DNA of 64,000 nucleotides from Fibrivirga algicola (GCF_011742925.1 NZ_WAEL01000003.1:310001-374000); one strand, 5' to 3'. Counted from the stretch's first letter, positions 44,454 through 52,304 are shown. Numbers and translations are program-made. Notes: generated by a model from the sequence alone, not told the origin.

Positions 44454-45851
44454 TTATTCGTCCTCTTTCTTCGCTTTCTGCTTATTCGGATCGCGTTTGG
44501 TGATCACGTCACCCGCTTTAAGCTTCTTGGAAACAGCCAGGAAAGGCCCCGAAATTACCTGATCGCCCGGTTTCAGACCTGACAGAATCTCGATGTTCTC
44601 GAAATCGCTGATCCCGGTCTTTACTTCCCGCTGAGCAGCCTTTCCGTTGTCGGCCACGAAGACAATTTCTTTTATCGCCGCTTTTTTGCCAGCATTTTTG
44701 GTATCCTCTACTGCATTGTCATTAACTGGTTTCGCAGCAGCCAGCAGTTGGGTACTATCAGCGCGCGTGGTTACAGCGGCAATTGGCACAGCCAGAACGC
44801 CCGATTTGCGGTCGGTAATAATCTCGACAGAGGCCGTCATACCCGGCTTAAACGGAAATCCTTTCGCGCCCAGCTTCTGCGACAGACCACTGTAGGAGTT
44901 GTTCAGAATCTTCACTTTCACTTCAAACTCCGTCACGGCGTCAGATGATATCGACGAGGCAGCACCTGTGCTTCCGGCCAGCCCATTAGCGGTGTTGGCC
45001 ACTTCGGTTACAATACCTTTGAACTTCAGCCCCGACGTTGTGTACGAATCCACTTCAATATCGGCGGTGTCGCCAAGCGTCACACGCACAATGTCATTCT
45101 CATTTACGTTGACCCGTACCTCCATGTTGTTTAGGTTGGCCAGGCGCATAATTTCGGTACCTGCCATTTGCGACGTACCCACCACGCGCTCACCCTGTTC
45201 TACGTTCAGTTTTGATACGGTACCGTTGACAGGTGAATAGATGGTTGTTTTACGGAGGTTTTCCTTTGCGTCACGCAGGCTTGCCTGGGCGCTTTGAATG
45301 CTGAATTGAGCCGCCCGAACGTTAGCGCGCTGCGCTTCGATATCCTGCTTGGCTACGTTGTAGTTGGCTTCTACCGTTTCGAAATCGGCTTGTGAGATCA
45401 CTTTATCGGCCAACAGTTTCCGACTCCGCTCATAATCTGCTTTGCTGCGAATCAACCGCGCCTCGGCCTGCAACACACCTGCTTTCGACTGTTCCAGTTG
45501 CGCTTTACTCTGATTTACGGTCGCCTCAGCCCGAGCCGAGAACGATTCGTAGTTATCAGGGCGAATACGGCACAATAGCTGACCGGCCTTAACGGGGTCA
45601 CCCTCTTTCACATACATGGCAATGATTTCTCCCGACACGTCCGGGCTGATTTTTACCTCAATTTCTGGCTGCACCCGGCCCGACGCGCTCACGCGTTCGA
45701 TGATATCAGTCCGTTGCGCAATGGCAAAATCAACGTCGGTAGTGGGGGGCTTCCCAATAATGCCAGCTTGTTTAGCGGCCACCAGGCCACCAACTAGTAT
45801 CACGGCTGCGATGCCCAGTATCCACCATAGGCGGTTCGATTTCTTTTTCAT
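44454..45851 (-). CDS. Membrane fusion protein, MacA/HlyD type
   Basis: 465 residues: one N-terminal inner-membrane helix (WWILGIAAVILVGGLVAA, about 9-26), a biotinyl-lipoyl-like domain split around a long alpha-hairpin of about 110 residues (repeated Gln/Ala/Lys/Arg heptads), then beta-barrel and membrane-proximal domains (YSPVNGTVSKLNVEQGERVVG; LSGLKPGDQVISGP). It bridges an inner-membrane ABC permease and a TolC channel. It lies 111 bases after the TolC-like gene on the same strand. The ATPase and permease are not adjacent; candidates are the 48585 ATPase and the permease array. Confidence 0.9.
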   Translation of the reverse strand: MKKKSNRLWWILGIAAVILVGGLVAAKQAGIIGKPPTTDVDFAIAQRTDIIERVSASGRVQPEIEVKISPDVSGEIIAMYVKEGDPVKAGQLLCRIRPDNYESFSARAEATVNQSKAQLEQSKAGVLQAEARLIRSKADYERSRKLLADKVISQADFETVEANYNVAKQDIEAQRANVRAAQFSIQSAQASLRDAKENLRKTTIYSPVNGTVSKLNVEQGERVVGTSQMAGTEIMRLANLNNMEVRVNVNENDIVRVTLGDTADIEVDSYTTSGLKFKGIVTEVANTANGLAGSTGAASSISSDAVTEFEVKVKILNNSYSGLSQKLGAKGFPFKPGMTASVEIITDRKSGVLAVPIAAVTTRADSTQLLAAAKPVNDNAVEDTKNAGKKAAIKEIVFVADNGKAAQREVKTGISDFENIEILSGLKPGDQVISGPFLAVSKKLKAGDVITKRDPNKQKAKKEDE

Positions 45852-45863
45852 GTGAAGAGGGAA

Positions 45864-45961
45864 AAGCTATAACATGGAGGTGCACAGAGTTATTCTTGAG
45901 AAATCAGAGTACAACTCTGTGTAATTCCGTGGCACCTCTATGCACCTTCGTGTTACAGCTT
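45864..45961. repeat. Long hairpin with inner stem
   Basis: 26-base arms (45864-45889, 45936-45961) differ at four positions, all transitions. The loop holds another 9-base stem, CACAGAGTT with AACTCTGTG. It lies between the TolC-like and membrane fusion genes. Confidence 0.75.
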
Positions 45962-45962
45962 T

Positions 45963-47519
45963 TTAATCAAAAGTGAGTGGCTTGTTCTGGTAAAAATCTA
46001 AGAGCTTAACGCGGAAAATATAGTCGTACTTGGCCTGCACCAAGCTGGCACGGGCACGATCAAGATTACTTTTAGCTACGTTGTAATCCGTTGAGTTAAG
46101 CGCACCGGCATTGAACCGGCTCTCTGAGGCCTGGAAAGCACGCTCTAACTGCGTTACCTGTGCGGTGGTGGCCCGGTACCGATTTGATGAGGCCCGTAGA
46201 TTTGTGTAAGCCGTTTCAATCGTTTGCCGGAGTTGTAAGCGCGTGTTAGCCGCCGCAATTTCAGAATTCTGTTGCTGCAACGTCGCGCTTAGAATACGTG
46301 TCCGGGCTTGAGACCGATTGAAGATCGGAATCTGCAATTGCAGGTTTACAGAGCGGTTCAGGTTATTGCCCAGTTGCTCGCCAAAGGAGTAGTCCTGAAG
46401 CAGATAATCTGGCTGAACTGTGTAGATGGTAGTTGGTACACCATTGAACTCAATGGTCTGTGGAATTCGCCTTGTTCCGTTTTCTATCGCTTTTTGACGG
46501 CCTACATTTGAGTAGAGCGTATTTACAGTGCCATTCAATGTCAGGCTGGGCAATAGGTTAGCTCGGGCCACCTGCACACCAACGGCATCACTGCGTACCC
46601 GCAGATCGGCTGCTTTGATATCGGGCACAAACTGCTGGGCAATGTCATACACTTGTTGGGTGGTTTCGGTATACGGTGCCACAGTTGGGTCAGGTACACT
46701 GATCGGCTCTACATTGAACCCATCGATGCCGGGTCCACCCGATGGCACGTTCATGGCTTGCAACAGGGCCAGTTTAGCCAAATCGATGTTATTCTGTGCA
46801 TTTACAATAGCCAGCTCGTCGTTGGCAATCTGCGCCCGAATGTCAAACAGGTTGGCTTCCGGTAACGACCCGGCGTTGACCAACCGCTGCGTACGGTCGA
46901 GCTGCGCCTGCGACACTTCGATCTGCCGCTGTGCCACCACCAGTTGCTCCTGACCAGTCAGCACGTTCAGGTAGTTTTGCACCACCGTAAGGCTGACGTT
47001 GTTTTCTGTTGCCTTTACCGTTGCTTCGTTCGATTGCTTCAGCAGATCATTCTGACGAATGGTATTCTGCAACAGACCACCATTATACAAAGTCACCTGA
47101 GCGGTTGCCTGAAAGTTGTTCGAGAGCACACCCTGGTCAACGAATGCGTTGGTGGCGGGGTTGATATTCCGGCCTGAGTTGTAGCCCTGGCTTAAAAACG
47201 CACCCACGTTGGGAAGTCGGTTCAACCGGGCCTGCCGCAATTGCGCTTCACTGCTTTGCAATTGCAGTTGACTTTGACGAATGGTCAGGTTGTTAGCCAG
47301 CGCAATATCAATACACTGCTGCAGTCCCAATCGTTGCGGAACCGACTGGCCCGTACCCGGTGCAGCCGTTGGCTGAGTGGGGGCAGGCGTAACAGCGGCA
47401 GGCGGTCCACCCACGGTTGTCTGTGCCAAACCAGTTGTTGGCAGGCTACCTGACAGAATAAAAGCGGCCACCCCGCTGGCCAGGCCCATTCGTATGACGG
47501 GCAATCGAAACATAATCAT
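45963..47519 (-). CDS. TolC-family outer-membrane efflux protein
   Basis: 518 residues with a signal peptide and a Thr/Pro/Gly-rich mature N-terminus, then the repeated TolC/OEP architecture: LGLQQCIDIALANNLTIRQSQ opens the first half and long Gln/Ala/Asn-rich helices follow (QLQSSEAQLRQARLNRLPNV; YNVAKSNLDRARASLVQAKY). TolC trimers form the outer-membrane channel of tripartite pumps. ATGs occur at 47519 and 47513 and either fits. It heads the pair with the membrane fusion protein, and is divergent from the aminotransferase gene. Confidence 0.92.
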   Translation of the reverse strand: MIMFRLPVIRMGLASGVAAFILSGSLPTTGLAQTTVGGPPAAVTPAPTQPTAAPGTGQSVPQRLGLQQCIDIALANNLTIRQSQLQLQSSEAQLRQARLNRLPNVGAFLSQGYNSGRNINPATNAFVDQGVLSNNFQATAQVTLYNGGLLQNTIRQNDLLKQSNEATVKATENNVSLTVVQNYLNVLTGQEQLVVAQRQIEVSQAQLDRTQRLVNAGSLPEANLFDIRAQIANDELAIVNAQNNIDLAKLALLQAMNVPSGGPGIDGFNVEPISVPDPTVAPYTETTQQVYDIAQQFVPDIKAADLRVRSDAVGVQVARANLLPSLTLNGTVNTLYSNVGRQKAIENGTRRIPQTIEFNGVPTTIYTVQPDYLLQDYSFGEQLGNNLNRSVNLQLQIPIFNRSQARTRILSATLQQQNSEIAAANTRLQLRQTIETAYTNLRASSNRYRATTAQVTQLERAFQASESRFNAGALNSTDYNVAKSNLDRARASLVQAKYDYIFRVKLLDFYQNKPLTFD

Positions 47520-47596
47520 GAGCAGTTAGATAGGTCAATGTTACATGCTTACTTTAGCTACGACCACCGTTTTGGGATAAGCGGTGGAAAATCGCC

Positions 47597-48412
47597 ATGA
47601 ATCTGGTTTATAACTCGGATATACTTCCAGAGGCTGAATTCAGCCTCCCCCCCACCGACCGCGCTTTTCAGTATGGTGATGGCTTGTTTGAGACAATTCG
47701 TTACGAAGGCGGTAAAGTCTGGTTCTGGTCTGACCATTACGATCGGCTCATCAGCGGCATGAAGGCCCTGTACCTTGACGTACCTGAGCAGTTTGGTCAA
47801 AAAGCCCTGCACACTGCTCTGCTCGCCCTGATTGAGCAAAACGGCTTGGGTCGCAGTCCCGCCCGCATCAAACTTCAGGTGTGGCGGCAACCCGGTGGCT
47901 TGTATACCCCCACCACCCATGCCGCCAACTGGCTTCTTACGGCCAAACCAGGCCAGCCGTTTGCGCTCACCGATAAACCGCGCCTGGGCATTTTTCGCGA
48001 TGTTCGGCTGTCTTCCTCCCGGCTTTCGATGATAAAAACGTTGAACGCCCTCCCGTATGTGATGGCGGGGATATACCGGCAGCAGCACGGATTCGATGAC
48101 GTAGTCTTGCTGGACACCAATGGACATTTGGCCGAATGTGTAGCCTCGAACCTATTTTGGCTCAAAGACCATCAGCTGGTCACCCCCTCGCTCGAATCAG
48201 GCTGCATCAACGGCATCATTCGTCGGCAGTTGCTTCGAACCCATCAGGTAACGGAAGGCTTATTTCTGCCCGACGTGCTGGAAACAGCCGATGCCGTTTT
48301 TTGCGTCAATGTAAACGGCCTGCAAACGCTGCTGGGTACGTTACCCGACCGACTGACAAACGTTGTACGCGGAATTTATGATGGGGCGCGTAGTGATGGG
48401 TACGTGAATTAA
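47597..48412 (+). CDS. Class IV aminotransferase (PabC-like)
   Basis: 271 residues of the fold-type IV PLP family (4-amino-4-deoxychorismate lyase, branched-chain or D-amino-acid aminotransferase). The N-terminal signature DRAFQYGDGLFETIR, the PLP-lysine region MIKTLNALPYVMAG, and NGHLAECVASNLFW with LESGCINGIIRR are visible. The length and the FQYGDGLFET start favour PabC-like lyase, acting in folate synthesis, but the subtype cannot be fixed from sequence alone. A 24-base-arm hairpin overlaps its stop codon. Confidence 0.85.
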   Translation: MNLVYNSDILPEAEFSLPPTDRAFQYGDGLFETIRYEGGKVWFWSDHYDRLISGMKALYLDVPEQFGQKALHTALLALIEQNGLGRSPARIKLQVWRQPGGLYTPTTHAANWLLTAKPGQPFALTDKPRLGIFRDVRLSSSRLSMIKTLNALPYVMAGIYRQQHGFDDVVLLDTNGHLAECVASNLFWLKDHQLVTPSLESGCINGIIRRQLLRTHQVTEGLFLPDVLETADAVFCVNVNGLQTLLGTLPDRLTNVVRGIYDGARSDGYVN

Positions 48413-48504
48413 ATGGATTGACACGGATTTTGACTGTTAGAGGATTTACTCCTGCACCAGCCAACATACGTTTACAGCTAAGATCCGCGTCAATCCATTT
48501 AATT
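48407..48504. terminator. Long hairpin between convergent genes
   Basis: 24-base arms (48407-48430, 48481-48504) with two transition differences and a 50-base loop. The left arm includes the stop codon of the aminotransferase gene. Confidence 0.7.
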
Positions 48505-48584
48505 ACTGAATTCGTGTAGCCATTCCGCTTAAACCAAAAAGATGCGGCACTCCGTTTAAGTATTTCAAATCCGCGTACAATCGA

Positions 48585-49265
48585 TCATACTGCCGCCGTT
48601 TCAGTTTCCAGCCAGCCGTCTTTCAAGCGCAATACGCGGTTACCATATTCGGCGTTAGCTTCCGAGTGGGTAACCTGCACAATCGTGACCCCATCTTTCT
48701 GATTCAGCTCACGGAACAGGGTCATGATCTCGGTTGCCTGTGCCGAGTGAAGGTTACCCGTTGGCTCATCGGCAAAAATTACTTTGGGCTGCGCGACAAT
48801 GGCCCGTGCAATGCCGACCAGTTGCTGCTGCCCGCCCGATAGCTGACTGGGGAACAGATCTTTTTTAGCCACAATATTGAAACGGTCCAGCACATCGGCC
48901 ACGCGGCTTTTGCGTTCATTGCCTGGCACCCCTTTGTAAAGCAGCGGCGTCTCGATGTTTTCGTAAACGGTCAGTTCATCGATGAGGTGATACGCCTGAA
49001 ACACAAAGCCAATGTGGCTGCGGTGCAGTTCGGTGCGCCGTTTCTCCGACAGTTTTTGCACAGGCTCGTCCAGAAAACGGTATTCGCCTTCCGACGGCTC
49101 TTCCAGCATTCCCAGAATATGGAGTAGCGTGCTCTTTCCCGAACCGCTTGGTCCCATGATCGAAACAAACTCACCCGCTTCGATCGACAGGTTGATACTA
49201 CGCAGTACATAGGTACGTCCGAACCCGGCCGGATAGTACTTGGAAACGTTCGAGAGCTGAATCAT
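48585..49265 (-). CDS. Orphan LolD/MacB-type ABC ATPase
   Basis: 226 residues. Walker A GPSGSGKST (38-46), signature LSGGQQQ (142-148), Walker B VIFADEP (162-168). The family form and size match LolD, FtsE and the MacB ATPase, the partners of FtsX-type permeases. The residue after the signature is Leu where LSGGQQQRVAIARA is usual (here LSGGQQQLVGIARA), a mild oddity. No permease is adjacent. An activator site and sigma-54-like promoter like those of the permease operons lie upstream (49491-49586), so it probably energises those permeases. Confidence 0.92.
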   Translation of the reverse strand: MIQLSNVSKYYPAGFGRTYVLRSINLSIEAGEFVSIMGPSGSGKSTLLHILGMLEEPSEGEYRFLDEPVQKLSEKRRTELHRSHIGFVFQAYHLIDELTVYENIETPLLYKGVPGNERKSRVADVLDRFNIVAKKDLFPSQLSGGQQQLVGIARAIVAQPKVIFADEPTGNLHSAQATEIMTLFRELNQKDGVTIVQVTHSEANAEYGNRVLRLKDGWLETETAAV

Positions 49266-49490
49266 AATTACGTATAGTTGACAAGGTTAAACGATAAAAA
49301 GGCCTGTACTAGCTCAAATTCGACGTGCCGCTGCTTTTGAATGATAACAGGAGTACACCGGACACGGCACTACTCCTAAATCCATCTGCGCACTATCTCG
49401 AAATGCCGACGAATGCCATGCGGAAAGTAATCAATCTGCTCGACAACGAAGGATGCGATAATCCGGAGGCTTTACCTATGCTACACAAGG

Positions 49491-49505
49491 TCAATCGCCG
49501 TGCCA
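49491..49505 (-). promoter_or_regulatory. Sigma-54-type -24/-12 promoter
   Basis: TGGCACGGCGATTGA on the minus strand, one base from consensus at its end and almost identical to the element at 21664. The nearest minus-strand gene is the ATPase (ATG at 49265), giving a long leader. The activator palindrome lies 55 bases upstream. Confidence 0.6.
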
Positions 49506-49511
49506 TAGCAC

Positions 49512-49547
49512 AGAAAAGGCCCAAATCGCTTGATTTGGGCCTTTTCT
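49512..49547. terminator. Rho-independent-like terminator
   Basis: Perfect 16-base arms (49512-49527, 49532-49547) with a GCTT loop, followed on the plus strand by ATTTTTTAT. On the minus strand it closes the DUF4097 gene, so it may act in both directions. It lies between the -24 element and the activator site of the ATPase. Confidence 0.75.
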
Positions 49548-49559
49548 ATTTTTTATATC

Positions 49560-49586
49560 GTCCGCATTCGGACAGCCAATGTCCGG
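49560..49586. promoter_or_regulatory. Palindromic activator site (UAS-like)
   Basis: GTCCGCATTCGGAC (49560-49573), then AGCCAAT, then GTCCGG (49581-49586). The linker GCC and spacing match the site at 21731. It ends one base before the stop codon of the DUF4097 gene. Confidence 0.6.
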
Positions 49587-50660
49587 TTAGTTCTGGTTCA
49601 CATAAACGCTGCCTGCATTGGCTACCAGGCGTACGGGAATGCCGCCGCCGTTCATTTTGCCAACAATCCGGTCTTTCTCAGCCGAGCCGTTAAAGTTGGT
49701 CAATGGGGCAGTTACCCGGTTACCACTCAGGTTAAGGTCCATGCCTTTGTTCATGGGCATTTGCACCCGCACGCTACCCGCCGACGTTTCCAGCTTCACA
49801 AACTTATCGACCCGACTCATTGCCACCTCTACACTGCCAGCACTGGTCTCAGCGTCAATGCTGCCCGCCATGCTGCGAATGCGGATGCTTCCGCCCGACG
49901 TACTTGTTATCAGTTCGCCATCGATGCTCTCACCGCTGATGCTGCCACCCGACGTTTTAGCCTTAATCACTCCGTTGAGTCCCGCTAGCCGAATACTTCC
50001 CCCCGAGGTATTCAGGTTGATGGTCCCGTCTGAATTAGCCGCTTCAATGCTACCGCCCGACGTCTCCAGAGTGATCTGGTTATGACAGTCGGTCATCTTG
50101 ATACTTCCGCCCGATGTGCTTCCATCAATATCACCTTTCAAATCAGCCAGTTGTATGCTACCTCCTGATGTCTGAAACCGCTGCTGACCAGCCAAATTAC
50201 TCATCTTAATGCTGCCTCCCGATGTGCTTATATTGGTTGTCAAGGCACGGGGCGTGTAAAATTTAAAGCTGATGCTCAGGCCTTTCTTCCAATTCCAGTT
50301 ACTATTCTTCTGTTTGGCCGTTGCCACCAGCGTGCTTCCCTCCTGCCGAATTGAAATATCATAGTTAGCCAGTCGTTCGTCAATTTCCTCTTTGCTCAGT
50401 TCGTCTTTTCCGTTCCAGTTGTTAGCGTGTACGAACATCTCTACGCGTGCTTCTGAACCAGCGCCGCCTTCAACCAAGAGGCTTCCGCCCGACGTTTGCG
50501 CTCGTAAGGCGCTGATGCCTTTGAATGTCTGGGTCTTATAAGGTGTCTCATCCCGACTGCCAATCTGAATGGTGGCAACCTCCGTTGAGAATGCCATTGT
50601 AGCCCCAATTGGGCTTACAACGAGCGCTGACGCAACGAGAATAGCAGATACAGTTTTCAT
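49587..50660 (-). CDS. Exported DUF4097-type beta-ladder protein
   Basis: 357 residues with a signal peptide (residues 1 to about 24). From about residue 53, TSGGS or TSAGS recurs about every 19-20 residues in ten rungs, each followed by alternating hydrophobic residues (IKMSNLAG, IQLADLKG, IRLAGLNG, VEVAMSR). This builds a regular right-handed beta-solenoid, as in the DUF4097 / putative adhesin family. No catalytic motif. Such proteins often accompany stress regulators. An activator palindrome lies 151 bases upstream. The start MKTVSAILVASALVVSPIG is unambiguous. Confidence 0.85.
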   Translation of the reverse strand: MKTVSAILVASALVVSPIGATMAFSTEVATIQIGSRDETPYKTQTFKGISALRAQTSGGSLLVEGGAGSEARVEMFVHANNWNGKDELSKEEIDERLANYDISIRQEGSTLVATAKQKNSNWNWKKGLSISFKFYTPRALTTNISTSGGSIKMSNLAGQQRFQTSGGSIQLADLKGDIDGSTSGGSIKMTDCHNQITLETSGGSIEAANSDGTINLNTSGGSIRLAGLNGVIKAKTSGGSISGESIDGELITSTSGGSIRIRSMAGSIDAETSAGSVEVAMSRVDKFVKLETSAGSVRVQMPMNKGMDLNLSGNRVTAPLTNFNGSAEKDRIVGKMNGGGIPVRLVANAGSVYVNQN

Positions 50661-50750
50661 AAATAGTGCTGGTTATACCGAGTTTCCTGAAAGATGCCGT
50701 TTATGCCCTGCACGTTGCAGCCGCCGCTAAAACAGCTATTAAGCGGTTGT

Positions 50751-50765
50751 AACAATATTATGCCA
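50751..50765 (-). promoter_or_regulatory. Weak sigma-54-like element
   Basis: TGGCATAATATTGTT on the minus strand. The GG is right, but the distance to the TTG is one base short of consensus, and the activator site is 46 rather than 53-55 bases away. It may be a variant or a coincidence. Confidence 0.25.
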
Positions 50766-50810
50766 AAACCATAAGTACCTACTATACAGACAGTTTGTAT
50801 TCTATAAATA

Positions 50811-50845
50811 GTCCGCATTCGGACATTTTCACTTGGAGCGGACAA
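50811..50845. promoter_or_regulatory. Palindromic activator site (UAS-like)
   Basis: GTCCGCATTCGGAC (50811-50824) followed 12 bases later by AGCGGACAA (50837-50845), the same two-part layout as at 10112-10147. It is upstream of the DUF4097 gene. Confidence 0.6.
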
Positions 50846-51044
50846 AGCTGACAAGCTAAACTGAGGTCAAACAGCCCATTATCCGCCTACGAACGCACCG
50901 GTTGGAGTAAACGCAGGCCTACCAACAGCAGAACCAGTTGGTTTTGCTGACTGGTACGCATTTTTTCGGAGGCATAACGCTCTAACAATGAACCTACTTA
51001 GGTAGCTATCTATTTTTTGATTCGTTTTTTTTTCGCACTTCCTC

Positions 51045-51075
51045 TTGACAGATGCCTCTCAATAGACTACTTTTG
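51045..51075 (+). promoter_or_regulatory. Promoter of tRNA-Gly
   Basis: TTGACA at 51045-51050 and TACTTTTG at 51068-51075, with 20 bases between TTG and TA, match the Bacteroidota -33/-7 pattern. The tRNA starts 40 bases after the -7 box. Confidence 0.5.
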
Positions 51076-51115
51076 CATCATCAAATCGCAGATAGTTATC
51101 TGGATTAGATACAAC

Positions 51116-51191
51116 GCGAAAGTAGCTCAGCTGGTAGAGCGCGACCTTGCCAAGGTCGAGGTCGCGGGTTCGAACCCCGTCTTTCGCTCCA
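51116..51191 (+). tRNA. tRNA-Gly (GCC)
   Basis: A complete cloverleaf: acceptor GCGAAAG with CTTTCGC, D arm, anticodon loop CTTGCCAAG (anticodon GCC) and T arm with GGTTCGAACC. The CCA end is encoded (51189-51191). The last base is shared with the terminator stem that follows. Confidence 0.97.
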
Positions 51192-51225
51192 CGAAAAAAG
51201 CACCTTCAAACGGTGCTTTTTTCGT
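51191..51225 (+). terminator. Hairpin between the two tRNAs
   Basis: Perfect 14-base arms (51191-51204, 51212-51225), loop TTCAAAC, with a run of six T in the right arm. It begins at the last base of tRNA-Gly, so the two tRNAs may be partly separate transcripts, or it may be a processing site. Confidence 0.75.
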
Positions 51226-51229
51226 AATT

Positions 51230-51314
51230 GCCGGGATGGTGGAATTGGTAGACACGCCGGACTTAAAATCCTGTGGGCCACAAGCCCGTGCGGGTTCGAC
51301 TCCCGCTCCTGGTA
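51230..51314 (+). tRNA. tRNA-Leu (TAA)
   Basis: 85 bases with a long variable arm (TGTGGGCCACAAGCCCGTG region), anticodon TAA in GACTTAAAATC, and T arm GGGTTCGACTCCC. The acceptor GCCGGGA pairs with TCCTGGT including two G-U pairs. The discriminator A is followed by CAC, so CCA is not encoded, unlike the tRNA-Gly next to it. Confidence 0.95.
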
Positions 51315-51720
51315 CACGGCCCTACATCAAGGGTTATCAAGAGTCAACAACAAAAGCCACTGACCATCAGTGGCTTTTGTTGTTTTACACCATGGCTATT
51401 TTGATCGGCACTACTCAACTCTTTTCCTTAGCTGATCTGCCAGGTACGTCCGTCACTTTTCGGATGGAGTCGCTCCCTTGGTCAGTTGATCCATACTCTA
51501 TACAACCAACTGACTACTTGCCAAAGCCCTATTGCCATAGCTATCGTACACAGTAGCACAACCAGCCACGTCAATAGTTTTATGGGGTTAATCGGAGCGG
51601 TATGGCGACGACGTGGCACAGTAGCTGATAAAATTAATTATTGGACTGATTTGACTAGGGCAAACCTAACTACGGATCTCTAACCTACCTAAATTGATTA
51701 CGTAAACCAATCGGTGTCAA
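51315..51720. other. Intergenic region after the tRNAs
   Basis: 406 bases. Apart from the terminator at 51346-51384 I see no gene. The open frame 51017-51556 is a by-product of the tRNAs. TGGCACAGTAGCTGA at 51615-51629 resembles a sigma-54 element on the plus strand but has no gene or activator site to serve. Confidence 0.5.
51346..51384 (+). terminator. Terminator of the tRNA unit
   Basis: Perfect 18-base arms (51346-51363, 51367-51384) with a three-base loop, rich in A on the left and T on the right, followed by TTAC. It ends the tRNA-Leu transcript. Confidence 0.8.
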
Positions 51721-52233
51721 CTACGTGAGTAGCTGTATAATGGATTCATGTTGTGGAAAAAGGGCCAGCATTGACGCACGATCAGCAAGCTCAAAGTCGC
51801 TGAAATCGAAGCCGGGCGCAACGGTACAGCCTACCAAAGAGAATGGAGCGTTGTGGAGCTCGCCAACGGGTTTAGCTCCGAACCAACACCCCGCCGGTAC
51901 TACAGCCTGAAAAACAGCCCCCTGACTCATATCACTGCCCAGACGAATCGTTGACAACGTACCTGACGTCGGCTCAACCACGTATACGATCAACGGGCCA
52001 CCAGCGTAAAAATGCCAGACTTCATCGCTCTGAATCCGATGCAGGGCCGACCGGTTATGGTTTTCCAGTAGAAAATAAATAGCTGTGCTATAAGGGCGAT
52101 CACCTCCAAAACGGCCAGGAAGCGCCGAATGAGCAATTACGTCCGCTGCCTGATACGTTTGCGCATAGTAGCCCCCTTCAGGATGTGGCTCCATCTGGAA
52201 AGCAGCAATGTAATCAGATGCGGTCATGGGCAT
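51721..52233 (-). CDS. Cupin-superfamily protein, DUF985 type
   Basis: 170 residues from the ATG at 52233 (MPMTASDYIAAFQM; a second ATG lies two codons later). The longer frame to 52275 would translate the hairpin loop. Conserved patterns MEPHPEGGYYAQTY, STAIYFLLE, SALHRIQSDEVWHFYAGGPL, VPAGCWFGA and GCTVAPGFDFSDFELA identify the DUF985 (YML079-like) cupin family, which forms dimers with a metal or ligand pocket. Enzymatic function is unclear. It lies 71 bases downstream of tpiA, so co-transcription is possible. Confidence 0.9.
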   Translation of the reverse strand: MPMTASDYIAAFQMEPHPEGGYYAQTYQAADVIAHSALPGRFGGDRPYSTAIYFLLENHNRSALHRIQSDEVWHFYAGGPLIVYVVEPTSGTLSTIRLGSDMSQGAVFQAVVPAGCWFGAKPVGELHNAPFSLVGCTVAPGFDFSDFELADRASMLALFPQHESIIQLLT

Positions 52234-52237
52234 AGTA

Positions 52238-52296
52238 CTCAAGACGTTCGGAAAGCAGGCAAGTTGTGCTGTCACTTGCTTTCCGAACGTCTTGAG
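52238..52296. repeat. Intergenic hairpin between tpiA and the cupin gene
   Basis: Perfect 20-base arms (52238-52257, 52277-52296) with a 19-base loop. The left arm lies four bases upstream of the cupin start codon, so it would also shape that leader. Confidence 0.8.
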
Positions 52297-52304
52297 GTTT
52301 GAGA

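Larger units (their letters stand above)
49266..49586. other. Upstream region of the orphan ATPase
   Basis: 321 bases. They hold the terminator-like hairpin (49512-49547), the -24/-12 element (49491-49505), the activator site (49560-49586) and a predicted 215-base leader. In the leader AGGAGTA..TACTCCT forms a 7-base stem near 49350-49376. The plus-strand frame 49325-49693 runs through a terminator and is not accepted as a gene. Confidence 0.5.
50661..51115. other. Intergenic region with DUF4097 control site and tRNA promoter
   Basis: 455 bases between the DUF4097 gene and tRNA-Gly. The left part holds the activator site and a weak -24 element. The right part holds a T-rich stretch (51010-51034) and the tRNA promoter. 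No protein gene is seen in 50846-51040. Confidence 0.5.

Noticed and set aside
49325-49693. Plus-strand open frame of 122 codons opposite the ATPase leader and DUF4097 gene
   Set aside because: It crosses a strong terminator hairpin (49512-49547) and the end of the antisense DUF4097 gene, starts with GTG and has no recognisable features.
51017-51556. Plus-strand open frame of 179 codons
   Set aside because: It runs straight through tRNA-Gly, a terminator and tRNA-Leu. Its composition reflects these RNAs, not a protein.
51615-51629. TGGCACAGTAGCTGA on the plus strand as a sigma-54 promoter
   Set aside because: There is no plus-strand gene downstream and no activator site.
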